13,386 nucleotides of DNA from CAZPZR01 sp964591105 (GCA_964591105.1 CAZPZR010000050.1:1-13386), one strand, 5' to 3'; shown: positions 1-6,375, numbered from the stretch's first letter. Translations and numbers: made by a program. Notes: generated from the sequence alone by a model not told the origin.

Positions 1-1
1 T

Positions 2-664
2 GAAACTTATGAAAATCTTTGTCACTATTCGAAAGGATTTGACAAGGCATTACATGGAATCAAGCTTTTGAAGGAACACAAGATTGATGTGAAGATGAAT
101 GGCAGCCTTGCCAAGGGAAATGTGGACGATCGAATGAGGATTATTGAAATTGGTGAATCTATGGACATTCCGGTACGCATCGATACTTACATGTATCCAA
201 CAGTTAGAGAGCGACAGCATAGTTATAATTTTCAAGCGCGATTGGACCCAGAAGAAGCAGCGAAGGTGCGTGTGGAGGTGCTTCGACGAGAAATGGGCGA
301 CGAATTATTTTCTCAGTATCGGAAATTAACGCTGGAGAAAGTCTATCCAGAGAATCTGGAAGATGTAGAACTTCGTGGGATGAAGTGCCGAGCAGGGAAA
401 AGCTCATTTACCATCAACTGGCAAGGACAGATGCGTTCATGCGTGGTTTTGGATCAGCCAAGTATCTCGNNNNNNNNNNAAGTAGTACGAGGAACAGAAA
501 AACATCGGATGGCGTTGGCGTGTGCCAAATGCAGATTCCGTGACGTATGTGATTCGTGTGTGGCGGCGGCAATTGCCGAGACTGGAAGTGCAGACGGAGT
601 GCCAGAATATTTGTGTAAATATACAGAAGCAATGATACAATCTTTACAAGATTTGAAAATATAA
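2..664 (+). CDS. Radical SAM/SPASM domain protein, C-terminal part
   Basis: The reading frame is open from the left edge (first codon at base 2), so the gene begins outside the window; about 220 residues are visible, four of them unknown because of the N gap. The first ~35 residues (TYENLCHYSKGFDKAL, then a helix and the strand IDVKMNGS) look like the late half of a radical SAM barrel. The C-terminal part is a SPASM-type auxiliary iron-sulfur domain: Cys129 and Cys147 in a C-x12-G-x4-C arrangement, then Cys174, Cys177, Cys183 and Cys186 (C-x2-C-x5-C-x2-C), then Cys205 near the end. SPASM proteins mature peptides, act as anaerobic sulfatase activators or modify other substrates using S-adenosylmethionine. 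The N-terminal CxxxCxxC motif and any substrate peptide gene are outside the window, so the substrate cannot be named. A hairpin terminator follows the stop codon. The family call is fairly sure; the role is unknown. Confidence 0.8.
   Translation, partial: ETYENLCHYSKGFDKALHGIKLLKEHKIDVKMNGSLAKGNVDDRMRIIEIGESMDIPVRIDTYMYPTVRERQHSYNFQARLDPEEAAKVRVEVLRREMGDELFSQYRKLTLEKVYPENLEDVELRGMKCRAGKSSFTINWQGQMRSCVVLDQPSISXXXXVVRGTEKHRMALACAKCRFRDVCDSCVAAAIAETGSADGVPEYLCKYTEAMIQSLQDLKI
470..479. other. Assembly gap (10 N) inside the SPASM gene
   Basis: Ten consecutive N lie inside the SPASM coding region. The reading frame happens to continue across them, but ten is a common placeholder length. From memory of related SPASM proteins, about 10-15 more residues usually separate the PSIS-like strand from the VVRGTEKHRM segment, so the true gap is probably longer than 10 bases. 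Confidence 0.95.
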
Positions 665-676
665 TGTAGGCAAGAG

Positions 677-720
677 AAGAGATGTGAAGTCACTGGATGA
701 TTTCGCATCTCTTGTTTTAT
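677..720 (+). terminator. Rho-independent terminator after the SPASM gene
   Basis: Bases 677-688 (AAGAGATGTGAA) pair with 702-713 (TTCGCATCTCTT), a 12-bp stem with one G-U type pair and a 13-base loop, followed by GTTTTAT. It starts 12 bases after the stop codon. A second, weaker inverted repeat (TTAAGAAA at 732-739 with TTTCTTAA at 749-756, then CGCTTTTT) may act as a back-up. I see nothing else clear between 757 and the promoter at 868. Confidence 0.7.
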
Positions 721-867
721 GTGAATAATTATTAAGAAATATTTCGTTTTTCTTAACGCTTTTTGAATGATTTTAAAGATTCCATGAGGTTGGATGCGTT
801 CGTAGATGTGAATTGAAACGAAGGTGCAAATGGGTGAAAAAATAGCTACAGCAAAAAATAACTAGGG

Positions 868-896
868 TTGACAAATACTAATATAAATCTTATAAT
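868..896 (+). promoter_or_regulatory. Perfect consensus sigma-A promoter of the marR operon
   Basis: The -35 box TTGACA (868-873) and -10 box TATAAT (891-896) are both exact consensus, with a 17-bp spacer. Predicted transcription start is near 903, about 42 bases before the marR start codon. So strong a promoter just upstream of a repressor gene suggests that it is normally held down. Confidence 0.9.
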
Positions 897-914
897 TAGT
901 TCAAATTTGAACTA
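897..914. promoter_or_regulatory. 18-bp perfect palindrome, probable MarR operator
   Basis: TAGTTCAAATTTGAACTA is a perfect palindrome starting at the base after the -10 box and covering the predicted transcription start. Size, symmetry and position fit a MarR-type dimer site that blocks RNA polymerase. The next gene is a marR, so autorepression of the operon is the simplest reading. The sequence shows the palindrome; protein binding is inferred. Confidence 0.75.
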
Positions 915-944
915 TTCAAAAATGAAGAAATGTGAGGATGCGTT

Positions 945-1388
945 ATGAATTACTCGATTGAATTTGCACAGAAGTTATCTCATGCATATGCAAATATCTG
1001 TCGACCATTATGCCATGAATTAAATTTACCACAGACAGCGTTTGATATCTTGATGTTTTTGGCGAATAATCCGCAATATAAAACAGCGAGAGATATTGTG
1101 GAAGTGCGTAAGATTAAAGCAAATTTAGTGTCTGTGAATGTAGACAAGCTGGTGAAAGAGGGATATCTGGAGAGAGAAAGTCAGAAAGATGACCGCAGAA
1201 AGATTCACCTGCAGTGCACGGAAAAGGCAACGCCAATCATAGGCAAGGGCCGAGAACTTCAAGAAACATTTTTTGAAGTTTTGCTGGAAAATGTATCCAC
1301 AGAACAAAGGGAAAACTTCTTGAAAACGATAGAAGTGATTGAGGAGAACCTTGATTTGATGAAAAATAAGAAAGAAGAAGGAAATTAA
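945..1388 (+). CDS. MarR-family transcriptional regulator
   Basis: This 147-residue protein has the usual MarR length and layout: an N-terminal dimerisation helix, a winged helix-turn-helix at about residues 47-78 (TARDIVEVRKIKANLVSVNVD...), a wing with the hallmark DDRRKIHLQCTEKA at 82-95, and C-terminal helices. MarR proteins bind palindromes as dimers and release DNA on ligand binding or cysteine oxidation. Cys19 and Cys23 in helix 1 and Cys91 after the wing could sense an oxidant or reactive sulfur species, but this is speculative. GTGAGG precedes the ATG by 7 bases. It is the first gene of an operon with a TauE/SafE exporter 5 bp downstream, so it probably controls export of a sulfur-containing or other organic anion as well as itself through the palindrome at 897-914. 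Family assignment is firm; the ligand is unknown. Confidence 0.92.
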   Translation: MNYSIEFAQKLSHAYANICRPLCHELNLPQTAFDILMFLANNPQYKTARDIVEVRKIKANLVSVNVDKLVKEGYLERESQKDDRRKIHLQCTEKATPIIGKGRELQETFFEVLLENVSTEQRENFLKTIEVIEENLDLMKNKKEEGN

Positions 1389-1393
1389 GATTT

Positions 1394-2173
1394 ATGAAAT
1401 TATTGATTACGATTATTGTAACTTTTTTTGCCGGTATGGGAGCTGGCCTTGGAACGGGATTTGCGGGTATGAGCGCGGCAGCAGTGATTAGTCCAATGCT
1501 CATTACCTTTTTACACATGGATCCTTATATGGCAGTAGGAATTGCGCTGTCTTCCGATGTGTTGGCAAGTGCTGTGTCTGCATACACATATGGGAAGCAT
1601 AAGAATTTAGATATTAGGAATGGTTTGATTATGATGGCTTCTGTGCTGACATTTACAGTGGTAGGAAGCTATATTGCAAGCCTCGTTCCATCTACGACGA
1701 TGGGAAACTTTTCGGTATTCATGACATTCTTACTTGGAATTAAATTTATCGTGAAACCGGTAATGACAACGAAAGAAGCGATGGAAGGAGTTCCGGCAAA
1801 GAAACGCGCGATGCAATCACTGATTTGCGGAATGATGATTGGATTTATTTGTGGATTCATTGGCGCTGGTGGCGGAATGATGATGCTTTTGATTCTTACG
1901 TCTGTCTTAGGATATGAACTAAAAACAGCAGTTGGAACTAGTGTGTTTATTATGGCATTTACAGCTTTCACAGGAGCAGCGTCACATTTTGCAATTGGCG
2001 GGGCACCGGATTGGACAGTCTTCACACTGTGTGTATTGTTCACGTTATTGTGGGCAAGAATTGCAGCAGTTATTGCAAATAAAGCAAGTGCCAAGACTTT
2101 GAACCGTATGACAGGTGTTATTTTAGTGATTCTTGGAATCGTTGTAATGGGATTTTCCGTGTTGGCAAAATAA
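1394..2173 (+). CDS. TauE/SafE-family membrane exporter
   Basis: This 259-residue, very hydrophobic protein probably has eight membrane helices in two related halves, as in the TauE/SafE (sulfite exporter, DUF81) family. The first half begins with a glycine-rich helix (FFAGMGAGLGTGFAGMSAA, residues 11-29). The second half opens with the family signature GFIGAGGGMMMLLILTSVLG, followed by the AVGTSVFIMAF helix. Family members export sulfite, sulfoacetate or other organosulfur anions, and many have unknown substrates. The ATG is 5 bp after the marR stop codon, and its AGAAGGAAA ribosome binding site lies inside the end of marR, so the two genes are translated from one message and probably coupled. 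Regulation by the upstream MarR is inferred. Substrate is not determinable here; family confidence is high. Confidence 0.9.
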   Translation: MKLLITIIVTFFAGMGAGLGTGFAGMSAAAVISPMLITFLHMDPYMAVGIALSSDVLASAVSAYTYGKHKNLDIRNGLIMMASVLTFTVVGSYIASLVPSTTMGNFSVFMTFLLGIKFIVKPVMTTKEAMEGVPAKKRAMQSLICGMMIGFICGFIGAGGGMMMLLILTSVLGYELKTAVGTSVFIMAFTAFTGAASHFAIGGAPDWTVFTLCVLFTLLWARIAAVIANKASAKTLNRMTGVILVILGIVVMGFSVLAK

Positions 2174-2192
2174 GCAGTGATAGGAGAGCTAT

Positions 2193-2690
2193 ATGTTTGA
2201 ATTTAGAAATATAAAACAAGATGAAGCAGAGCAGGCAGTGAGAATAGAGCAGATTTGTTTTCCACCGAATGAGGCATGTTCGGAAGAACATATGAGAGAC
2301 CGTGTTGAATATGCGTCAGAATTATTTTTGGTTGCAATTGATCGTCAGACCGGGAAGATTGCGGGATTTCTGAATGGACTTGCGACAGAGGAAGAGATAT
2401 TCCGTGATGAGTTTTTTACAGATGTCCATCTGTATCAGCCAGATGGGGCTAATATTATGTTGCTTGGGTTGGATGTACTTCCAGAGTATCGTGGGCGTGG
2501 ACTTGCAAGGGAATTAGTTGCACGTTACGCGAAACGTGAAGCAGAAAAGGGCAGAAAAAAACTTCTCCTTACATGTCTGTCAGAGAAAGTAAACATGTAC
2601 GAGAAGTTTGGATTTGTCGACCTTGGCCTGGCAAACTCCACCTGGGGTGGAGAAGCCTGGCATGAGATGAGCTTAACGCTGCATTCATAA
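2193..2690 (+). CDS. GNAT-family N-acetyltransferase
   Basis: This 165-residue protein has the GNAT fold length and order: an N-terminal EQICFPPNEACSEE segment resembling arylalkylamine-acetyltransferase-like members, the strand LFLVAID, then motif A with LGLDVLPEYRGRGLARELV (about 91-109). Its R100-G-R-G-L-A turn binds the acetyl-CoA pyrophosphate. The late motif YEKFGFVDLG (136-145) is also typical. It transfers an acetyl group to an amine; the acceptor cannot be read from sequence. AGGAG at 2182-2186 is well placed, and the gene starts 19 bp after the exporter, so it is probably the third gene of the MarR operon. A 7-bp GC-rich hairpin lies in the coding region near the 3' end (2636-2652, loop TGG) without a T tract. 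Only 2 bases separate its stop from that of the convergent amidohydrolase gene. Confidence 0.88.
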   Translation: MFEFRNIKQDEAEQAVRIEQICFPPNEACSEEHMRDRVEYASELFLVAIDRQTGKIAGFLNGLATEEEIFRDEFFTDVHLYQPDGANIMLLGLDVLPEYRGRGLARELVARYAKREAEKGRKKLLLTCLSEKVNMYEKFGFVDLGLANSTWGGEAWHEMSLTLHS

Positions 2691-2692
2691 GT

Positions 2693-3973
2693 TTATAAGA
2701 ATTTATCAAGTTCTGTTTCAACTTGTGTGCGAATCTTTACTTTTGGCTGCTTGATAAGAGTTCCGTTGGCAACTACCATGTCTACGTGTCGCAGTGCACG
2801 AAGATCTTCCAGAGGGTTGTCAACGGTGACAATCATATCTGCACACTTTCCTTTTTCAATCGTTCCAGTCTGGTCACCAATTCCTGCCATTTCAGCACTT
2901 CGAGCTGTTGCAGTGTAAAGTGCGAATGCATTAGATACTCCGACATATTTGTGGAAGTAGTATAGTTCGCGCCAGAAGTCGTATTGTGTAATCCATGGAC
3001 ATCCAACGTCATTTCCTAAGACAACCGGAATATCGTGTTCAAGTGCTGTTTTTGCACAGGCAATAATTCCTTCAAATACTACATTTCCGTTGTATTGTTC
3101 TATCTCTGTTGCATTTGTGATAGAGCGGTCGAATAATGCATACGGCAAGGCTGGAGAAATAGTTGTGCAAAGGAATGCACCCGTTTCTTTAAAAAGTTGA
3201 ATCATATGATCGTCGAGTTTAGCACCATGTTCGATAGAATCTACACCATTTTCCAAAGCGACACGTACTCCTTCTGGAGATTCTACGTGGGCAGCAACGA
3301 GGTATCCGTCAGCATGTGCTTTGTCACAGACTGCACGTACCATTTCAGGTTCCATCTTTAATTCTCCCGGAACACCTTTCTCCTTTGCATCCATAACGCC
3401 TCCAGTAATCATAAGTTTCATAAAATCAACGCGATCCTTTTTGGCTTCTTCCATATGAGATAGGGCATCAGATATGTTCTCGGCAGCAATTGCAACAGCG
3501 CCAGCCATATGTCCGCCAGGTACAGAAATTCCCTGGTTAGACGCGAGAATTCTAGGTCCAATTTTCTTGCCGGTATGAATTTCATCGCGAAGTTTTGTGT
3601 CAAAGTTTCCGATTCCACCAACAGTTCGGATTGTTGTGACACCACTGAGAAGTTCTGTCTTTGCAAATCTACTGATTATTTTGTAAGTCGCAGTCCTCGT
3701 AAGAGCAGAACTTAGAAGAAAGTCAACCAGTTTCGCATTATCTCGCTGTTTTTTCTGAGGTTTTCCGTTGCCTGCAAGATGAACGTGCATATTGATTAGT
3801 CCAGGGAGAATGTATTTCCCTTGAAGATCGACTTTGGTGTAACCAGTTAAATCAGATCCTGCGGGAATGAGATCAACAATTTTTTCGTTTTCTGTCAGAA
3901 TATCAAGTCCTTCCTGCACAGTCATATTTTTTGTTCCGTTTAATATTTTTCCGTTTATGAATGCGTATTTCAT
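2693..3973 (-). CDS. Metal-dependent amidohydrolase (imidazolonepropionase/prolidase-like)
   Basis: The 426-residue protein is a two-domain amidohydrolase: an N-terminal beta-sandwich (MKYAFINGKILNG...), a TIM barrel entered by GKYILPGLINMHVHL, and return of the sandwich at the end (GTIEKGKCADMIVTVDNPLED). The metal ligands are visible as His63 and His65 (HVH), a candidate carboxylated Lys186 (FMKLM), His229 (AAHVES), His249 (IEHGA) and Asp322 (LGNDVG). This set matches the imidazolonepropionase-like / Xaa-Pro-type amidohydrolase subgroup, which hydrolyses cyclic amides or N-acyl and peptidyl amides. The exact substrate is not readable. The start is the ATG at 3973-3971, because AGGAGGCA lies at 3988-3981; an in-frame ATG at 4063 has no such site and would add 30 unrelated residues. 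There is no signal peptide, so the protein is cytoplasmic. It is monocistronic, divergent from malQ and convergent with the GNAT gene. Confidence 0.88.
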   Translation of the reverse strand: MKYAFINGKILNGTKNMTVQEGLDILTENEKIVDLIPAGSDLTGYTKVDLQGKYILPGLINMHVHLAGNGKPQKKQRDNAKLVDFLLSSALTRTATYKIISRFAKTELLSGVTTIRTVGGIGNFDTKLRDEIHTGKKIGPRILASNQGISVPGGHMAGAVAIAAENISDALSHMEEAKKDRVDFMKLMITGGVMDAKEKGVPGELKMEPEMVRAVCDKAHADGYLVAAHVESPEGVRVALENGVDSIEHGAKLDDHMIQLFKETGAFLCTTISPALPYALFDRSITNATEIEQYNGNVVFEGIIACAKTALEHDIPVVLGNDVGCPWITQYDFWRELYYFHKYVGVSNAFALYTATARSAEMAGIGDQTGTIEKGKCADMIVTVDNPLEDLRALRHVDMVVANGTLIKQPKVKIRTQVETELDKFL

Positions 3974-4004
3974 AGATTTGTGCCTCCTGTTTATGTTATG
4001 TTTG

Positions 4005-4033
4005 ACGATACATTTCTTGAAAATGAATGTCAA
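4005..4033 (-). promoter_or_regulatory. Predicted promoter of the amidohydrolase gene
   Basis: On the minus strand, TTGACA (4033-4028) is an exact -35 box, followed after 17 bases by TATCGT (4010-4005), a weaker -10 box. The transcript would start near 3998, about 25 bases before the start codon. Confidence 0.55.
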
Positions 4034-4067
4034 GAATCTAAAAAAATTTTCAAATAAAATCATTTAA

Positions 4068-4096
4068 TTGCATAATTGAAAACCAAAGATTATACT
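4068..4096 (+). promoter_or_regulatory. Predicted promoter of malQ
   Basis: TTGCAT (4068-4073, 4 of 6 consensus) and TATACT (4091-4096, 5 of 6) are separated by 17 bases. The start would be near 4103, giving a leader of about 34 bases. I see no clear operator or catabolite-response element in the short A/T-rich divergent region. Confidence 0.55.
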
Positions 4097-4136
4097 AAAA
4101 AAAAGAAAATAAAATTACAAATGGTGAGGTGTAAGT

Positions 4137-5660
4137 ATGAACAGGACAGCAGGGATTTTATTACCGATTACAAGTTTACCATCCAAGTACGGCATTGGCG
4201 GATTCTCAAAGAGTGCATATGATTTTGTTGATTGGCTGAAAATGGCGGGACAGTGTTATTGGCAGATTTTGCCGTTAGTGCCTACAAGTTATGGAGATTC
4301 ACCATATCAGTCATTTTCGACTTATGCAGGAAATCCGTATATGATTGACTTAGATGCATTGATTGAAGAAGGGGTACTTACAAAAGAAGAAGTTGAGGCA
4401 GAGGATTTTGGGGATGACCCTTCTGATGTTGACTATGAGAAAATTTACAACTCTCGTTATAAGTTGCTACGTTTGGCATATGAGAGAAGTAACGTGAGCC
4501 AGAATGAAGCATATAATCAGTTCGTAGCAGAAAGCGCTTGGTGGTTGAAGGATTATGCGCTTTTTATGGCAGTTAAGAATTTCTTTGGTGGAATTTCATG
4601 GACAGAGTGGCCACAGGACATTCGCCTTCGATATGGATATTCTGTAGAATATTATCAGCGCGAGTTATATTTTGATATTGAGTTCCAGCAGTATATGCAG
4701 TATGTGTTTTTTAAACAGTGGACAGCTTTGAAGCAGTATGCAAATGATCAGGGAATCGAGATTATTGGAGATATTCCGATTTACGTAGCAATGGACAGTG
4801 CGGATGTGTGGGCTAAACCGGAACTGTTTTATTTAGATGATGAGAATTTACCGATCGAAGTAGCAGGATGCCCACCAGATGGATCTTCAGCGACAGGACA
4901 ACTTTGGGGAAATCCACTGTATCGTTGGGATTATCATCGTCATACGGGATTTGACTGGTGGATGGGACGCTTGTCACACTGCTTTAAAATGTATGATGTG
5001 GTGAGAATTGATCATTTCCGTGATTTTGATGAATATTATACTATTCCATATGGAGAAGATTCTGCAGTGAATGGAAAATGGAGAAATGGTCCAGGTATGG
5101 AACTTTTCTGGAAACTTCAGGAGTGCTTTGGTGAACAGAAAGTAATTGCAGAAGATTTGGGATATATGACAGATACGGTGCGAGAACTGGTAAAAGAAAG
5201 TGGATTCCCAGGAATGAAAGTATTTGAATTTGCCTTTGACTCCAGAGATTCAGGAAGTGCCAGTGATTATCTTCCACACAATTATTGTGAGAATAGTGTG
5301 GCGTATACAGGAACACATGACAATGAAACTTTAGTTGGCTGGTTCCAAAGTATCGATGAAAAAGAACGAGAAATGGCTAGAAAATATGTGTGTGATGAGA
5401 CTACGCCGGATGATAAGATCTACTGGAGATTTATCTGTGAAGTATTAAAGACACATTCAGCAATGTGTATCATTCCACTTCAGGATTATCTTGGATTAGA
5501 TAATACCGCTCGAACCAATCAGCCTTCTACAGTAGGCAAAAACTGGAGATGGAGAGTGACAAAAGATCAGCTTTCCAAAGAACTTCAGCAAAATATCCGC
5601 GAGATAACAAGAAGATATGGCCGTTTGTGTTGGCAGTGGAATGAAGAATTGGATAAATAA
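4137..5660 (+). CDS. malQ: 4-alpha-glucanotransferase (amylomaltase, GH77)
   Basis: This 507-residue protein has the normal length for bacterial MalQ and the signature start RTAGILLPITSLPSKYGIGG. MalQ transfers alpha-1,4-glucan segments between maltodextrins, so short maltooligosaccharides can be lengthened for glycogen or maltodextrin phosphorylase; it acts in the cytoplasm. Catalytic residues are visible: nucleophile Asp292 in RIDHF, acid/base Glu339 in AEDLG and transition-state stabiliser Asp395 in GTHDN. The conserved entry motif PTSYGDSPYQSFSTYAGNPY is at 49-68. After RIDHFR the usual glycine is, as far as I recall, replaced by Asp296, which may be a harmless variant. GTGAGGTG at 4124-4131 serves as ribosome binding site. 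The gene is alone, with its own promoter and terminator and no other maltose genes in view. Identification is very secure. Confidence 0.97.
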   Translation: MNRTAGILLPITSLPSKYGIGGFSKSAYDFVDWLKMAGQCYWQILPLVPTSYGDSPYQSFSTYAGNPYMIDLDALIEEGVLTKEEVEAEDFGDDPSDVDYEKIYNSRYKLLRLAYERSNVSQNEAYNQFVAESAWWLKDYALFMAVKNFFGGISWTEWPQDIRLRYGYSVEYYQRELYFDIEFQQYMQYVFFKQWTALKQYANDQGIEIIGDIPIYVAMDSADVWAKPELFYLDDENLPIEVAGCPPDGSSATGQLWGNPLYRWDYHRHTGFDWWMGRLSHCFKMYDVVRIDHFRDFDEYYTIPYGEDSAVNGKWRNGPGMELFWKLQECFGEQKVIAEDLGYMTDTVRELVKESGFPGMKVFEFAFDSRDSGSASDYLPHNYCENSVAYTGTHDNETLVGWFQSIDEKEREMARKYVCDETTPDDKIYWRFICEVLKTHSAMCIIPLQDYLGLDNTARTNQPSTVGKNWRWRVTKDQLSKELQQNIREITRRYGRLCWQWNEELDK

Positions 5661-5665
5661 AGCAC

Positions 5666-5700
5666 AAGGAGCGGTGAAAGCTGCTCCTTACTATTTTTTA
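5666..5700 (+). terminator. Rho-independent terminator of malQ
   Basis: AAGGAGC (5666-5672) pairs with GCTCCTT (5683-5689) around a 10-base loop, followed by ACTATTTTTTAA. It starts 5 bases after the malQ stop codon. Confidence 0.8.
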
Positions 5701-5842
5701 AGGGGCAGTCGAAAGAAATTATCTGCGTCAAGTCTGTAGTTTAGTGTCAAGCTGAAAAGATGGATAAAAAGACAGAAAATTCAGAATATACACACTGATT
5801 GATAGAAGAATGAAAAAATACTAAAAATATCTTTAAAAAGCA
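5701..5842. other. Non-coding spacer with no recognised content
   Basis: Between the malQ terminator and the promoter at 5843 I find no open frame with a ribosome binding site, no clear hairpin and no repeat. It is A/T-rich and may hold upstream promoter elements only. Confidence 0.5.
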
Positions 5843-5871
5843 TTGACAAAATAGGGTTCTGGAACTATAAT
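5843..5871 (+). promoter_or_regulatory. Perfect consensus promoter of the candidate ncRNA
   Basis: TTGACA (5843-5848) and TATAAT (5866-5871) are exact consensus boxes with a 17-bp spacer. Predicted start is near 5878. No plausible protein start with a Shine-Dalgarno site follows before the terminator at 6107, apart from a 7-codon frame, so the product is probably an RNA. Confidence 0.88.
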
Positions 5872-6081
5872 AAAATTACAAAATAACAAATCGGAATTAT
5901 AAGACAGACGCGAGCTGTAAATAATTTATTTGTTATCGGAGTCAACACAGAGGTTGATATTTCTCAAGAATCTCCAATAAGTATTGAGAAGGAAACTTTT
6001 AGAAATTTGGAAGAAAGGAAGGTACGGACCACCAGAAATCTAAAGTTATTTATCAGAAGAAAAAAGTAAGAGGTAAGACCA

Positions 6082-6105
6082 ATGGACAACACAGTGAATA
6101 AGTAG
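6082..6105 (+). CDS. Possible 7-codon leader peptide (MDNTVNK)
   Basis: ATG at 6082 has AAGAGG 9-14 bases upstream and reads seven codons to a TAG that abuts the terminator hairpin at 6107. A short frame directly before a terminator is the layout of an attenuator leader peptide, but the codons show no run of one amino acid that would point to a sensed tRNA. It could be chance. Confidence 0.2.
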   Translation: MDNTVNK

Positions 6106-6147
6106 AGGCGGGTATCAAAGAATCGAGTTTGATATCCGCCTTTACTA
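6106..6147 (+). terminator. Strong hairpin terminator shared by convergent transcripts
   Basis: GGCGGGTATCAAA (6107-6119) pairs with TTTGATATCCGCC (6128-6140), 13 bp with one G-U, extendable by A6106-T6141; the loop is GAATCGAG. TTTACTATGT follows on the plus strand. On the minus strand the same hairpin is followed by TCTACTTATT, a poorer U tract, so it may terminate both directions with unequal efficiency. Confidence 0.75.
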
Positions 6148-6151
6148 TGTG

Positions 6152-6250
6152 CAATTCTTTGACATACATTCTGCGTGAGGCGACAAACGAATTTGTCATA
6201 AGGAAAATAACGAAACAGAATGATACGAAAAATCGCTATCAAAAGAATTG
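6152..6250. repeat. 99-bp element with perfect 9-bp terminal inverted repeats
   Basis: CAATTCTTT (6152-6160) and AAAGAATTG (6242-6250) are perfect inverted repeats. Nested inside are CATTCTG 6167-6173 with CAGAATG 6216-6222, and GACAAA 6182-6187 with TTTGTC 6192-6197. It is best explained as the body of the minus-strand RNA, but the layout would also fit a small dispersed palindromic repeat. Copy number elsewhere cannot be seen. Confidence 0.6.
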
Positions 6251-6257
6251 TATTACG

Positions 6258-6286
6258 ATTATAATTCTGCAAAACAAAAATGTCAA
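6258..6286 (-). promoter_or_regulatory. Perfect consensus promoter on the minus strand
   Basis: Read on the minus strand, TTGACA (6286-6281) and TATAAT (6263-6258) are exact consensus with a 17-bp spacer. Transcription would go leftward from about 6251, against the 5878-6147 RNA. Confidence 0.8.
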
Positions 6287-6308
6287 GAGATTGTGAAAAA
6301 TATCTCAC

Positions 6309-6336
6309 TTGCTTTTGCAAAAAAAAGAACTATAAT
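6309..6336 (+). promoter_or_regulatory. Predicted promoter of the ADP-ribosylglycohydrolase gene
   Basis: TTGCTT (6309-6314) is a weak -35 box, spaced 16 bases from an exact TATAAT (6331-6336). The start would be near 6343, leaving a leader of about 33 bases before the ATG at 6376. Confidence 0.6.
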
Positions 6337-6375
6337 GAGAAGAGGCAAAAGATAAGAAATGCAAGGAGAAGAAAA

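Larger units (their letters stand above)
5878..6147 (+). ncRNA. Candidate structured non-coding RNA, about 270 nt
   Basis: A consensus promoter and a strong terminator delimit a ~270-nt transcript rich in stems. The first hairpin has three steps: 5883-5891 with 5928-5936 (9 bp), 5894-5900 with 5921-5927 (7 bp), and ACAG 5904-5907 with CTGT 5915-5918, capped by ACGCGAG. Further on TCAAC pairs with GTTGA around ACAGAG, TTCTCAA with TTGAGAA, AACTTT(T)AGA with TCTAAAGTT (nested UUUGG with CCAGA), and TTATTTAT with GTGAATAA. The terminator hairpin closes the 3' end. A 7-codon frame (MDNTVNK, 6082-6105) with AGAGG upstream ends at the terminator base. I do not recognise 6S, tmRNA, RNase P, SRP, T-box or a known riboswitch. 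A 60-codon stretch without stops (from 5887) lacks a usable start. The RNA could act in trans, or be a leader for the hydrolase gene downstream. Confidence 0.6.
6100..6251 (-). ncRNA. Candidate minus-strand RNA with a closing 9-bp stem
   Basis: A perfect minus-strand promoter predicts a start at about 6251. The RNA then begins with CAAUUCUUU (6250-6242), which pairs exactly with AAAGAAUUG (6160-6152). Inside lie UGAUA-g-CGA/UCG-UAUCA (a hairpin with one bulge), a possible CAUUCUG/CAGAAUG pairing (7 bp), and GACAAA-UUCG-UUUGUC, a 6-bp hairpin with a UUCG loop. The coincidence of predicted start and closing stem favours a real RNA gene. The likely 3' end is the shared hairpin at 6107-6140, making about 145-150 nt. 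A minus-strand frame covering this region (6320-5964) has no ribosome binding site and no recognisable domain. Function is unknown. Confidence 0.5.

Noticed and set aside
2636..2652. GC-rich hairpin near the end of the GNAT gene as a terminator
   Set aside because: A 7-bp perfect stem is present but it lies inside the coding region and no T tract follows; it encodes conserved-looking residues.
5887..6069. About 60 codons without a stop on the plus strand inside the candidate RNA
   Set aside because: No ATG, GTG or TTG near its 5' end and no Shine-Dalgarno site. The frame is more likely chance in an A/T-rich stretch, though a decayed gene cannot be excluded.
5878..6147. 6S RNA, tmRNA, RNase P RNA, SRP RNA or T-box leader
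   Set aside because: None of the diagnostic motifs I know is present, and ends do not pair in the 6S manner.
5964..6320. 118-codon minus-strand open frame across the RNA region
   Set aside because: No ribosome binding site, no recognisable domain, odd Phe/Leu/Arg-rich composition, and its start lies upstream of the minus promoter. The inverted repeats and terminator explain the sequence better.
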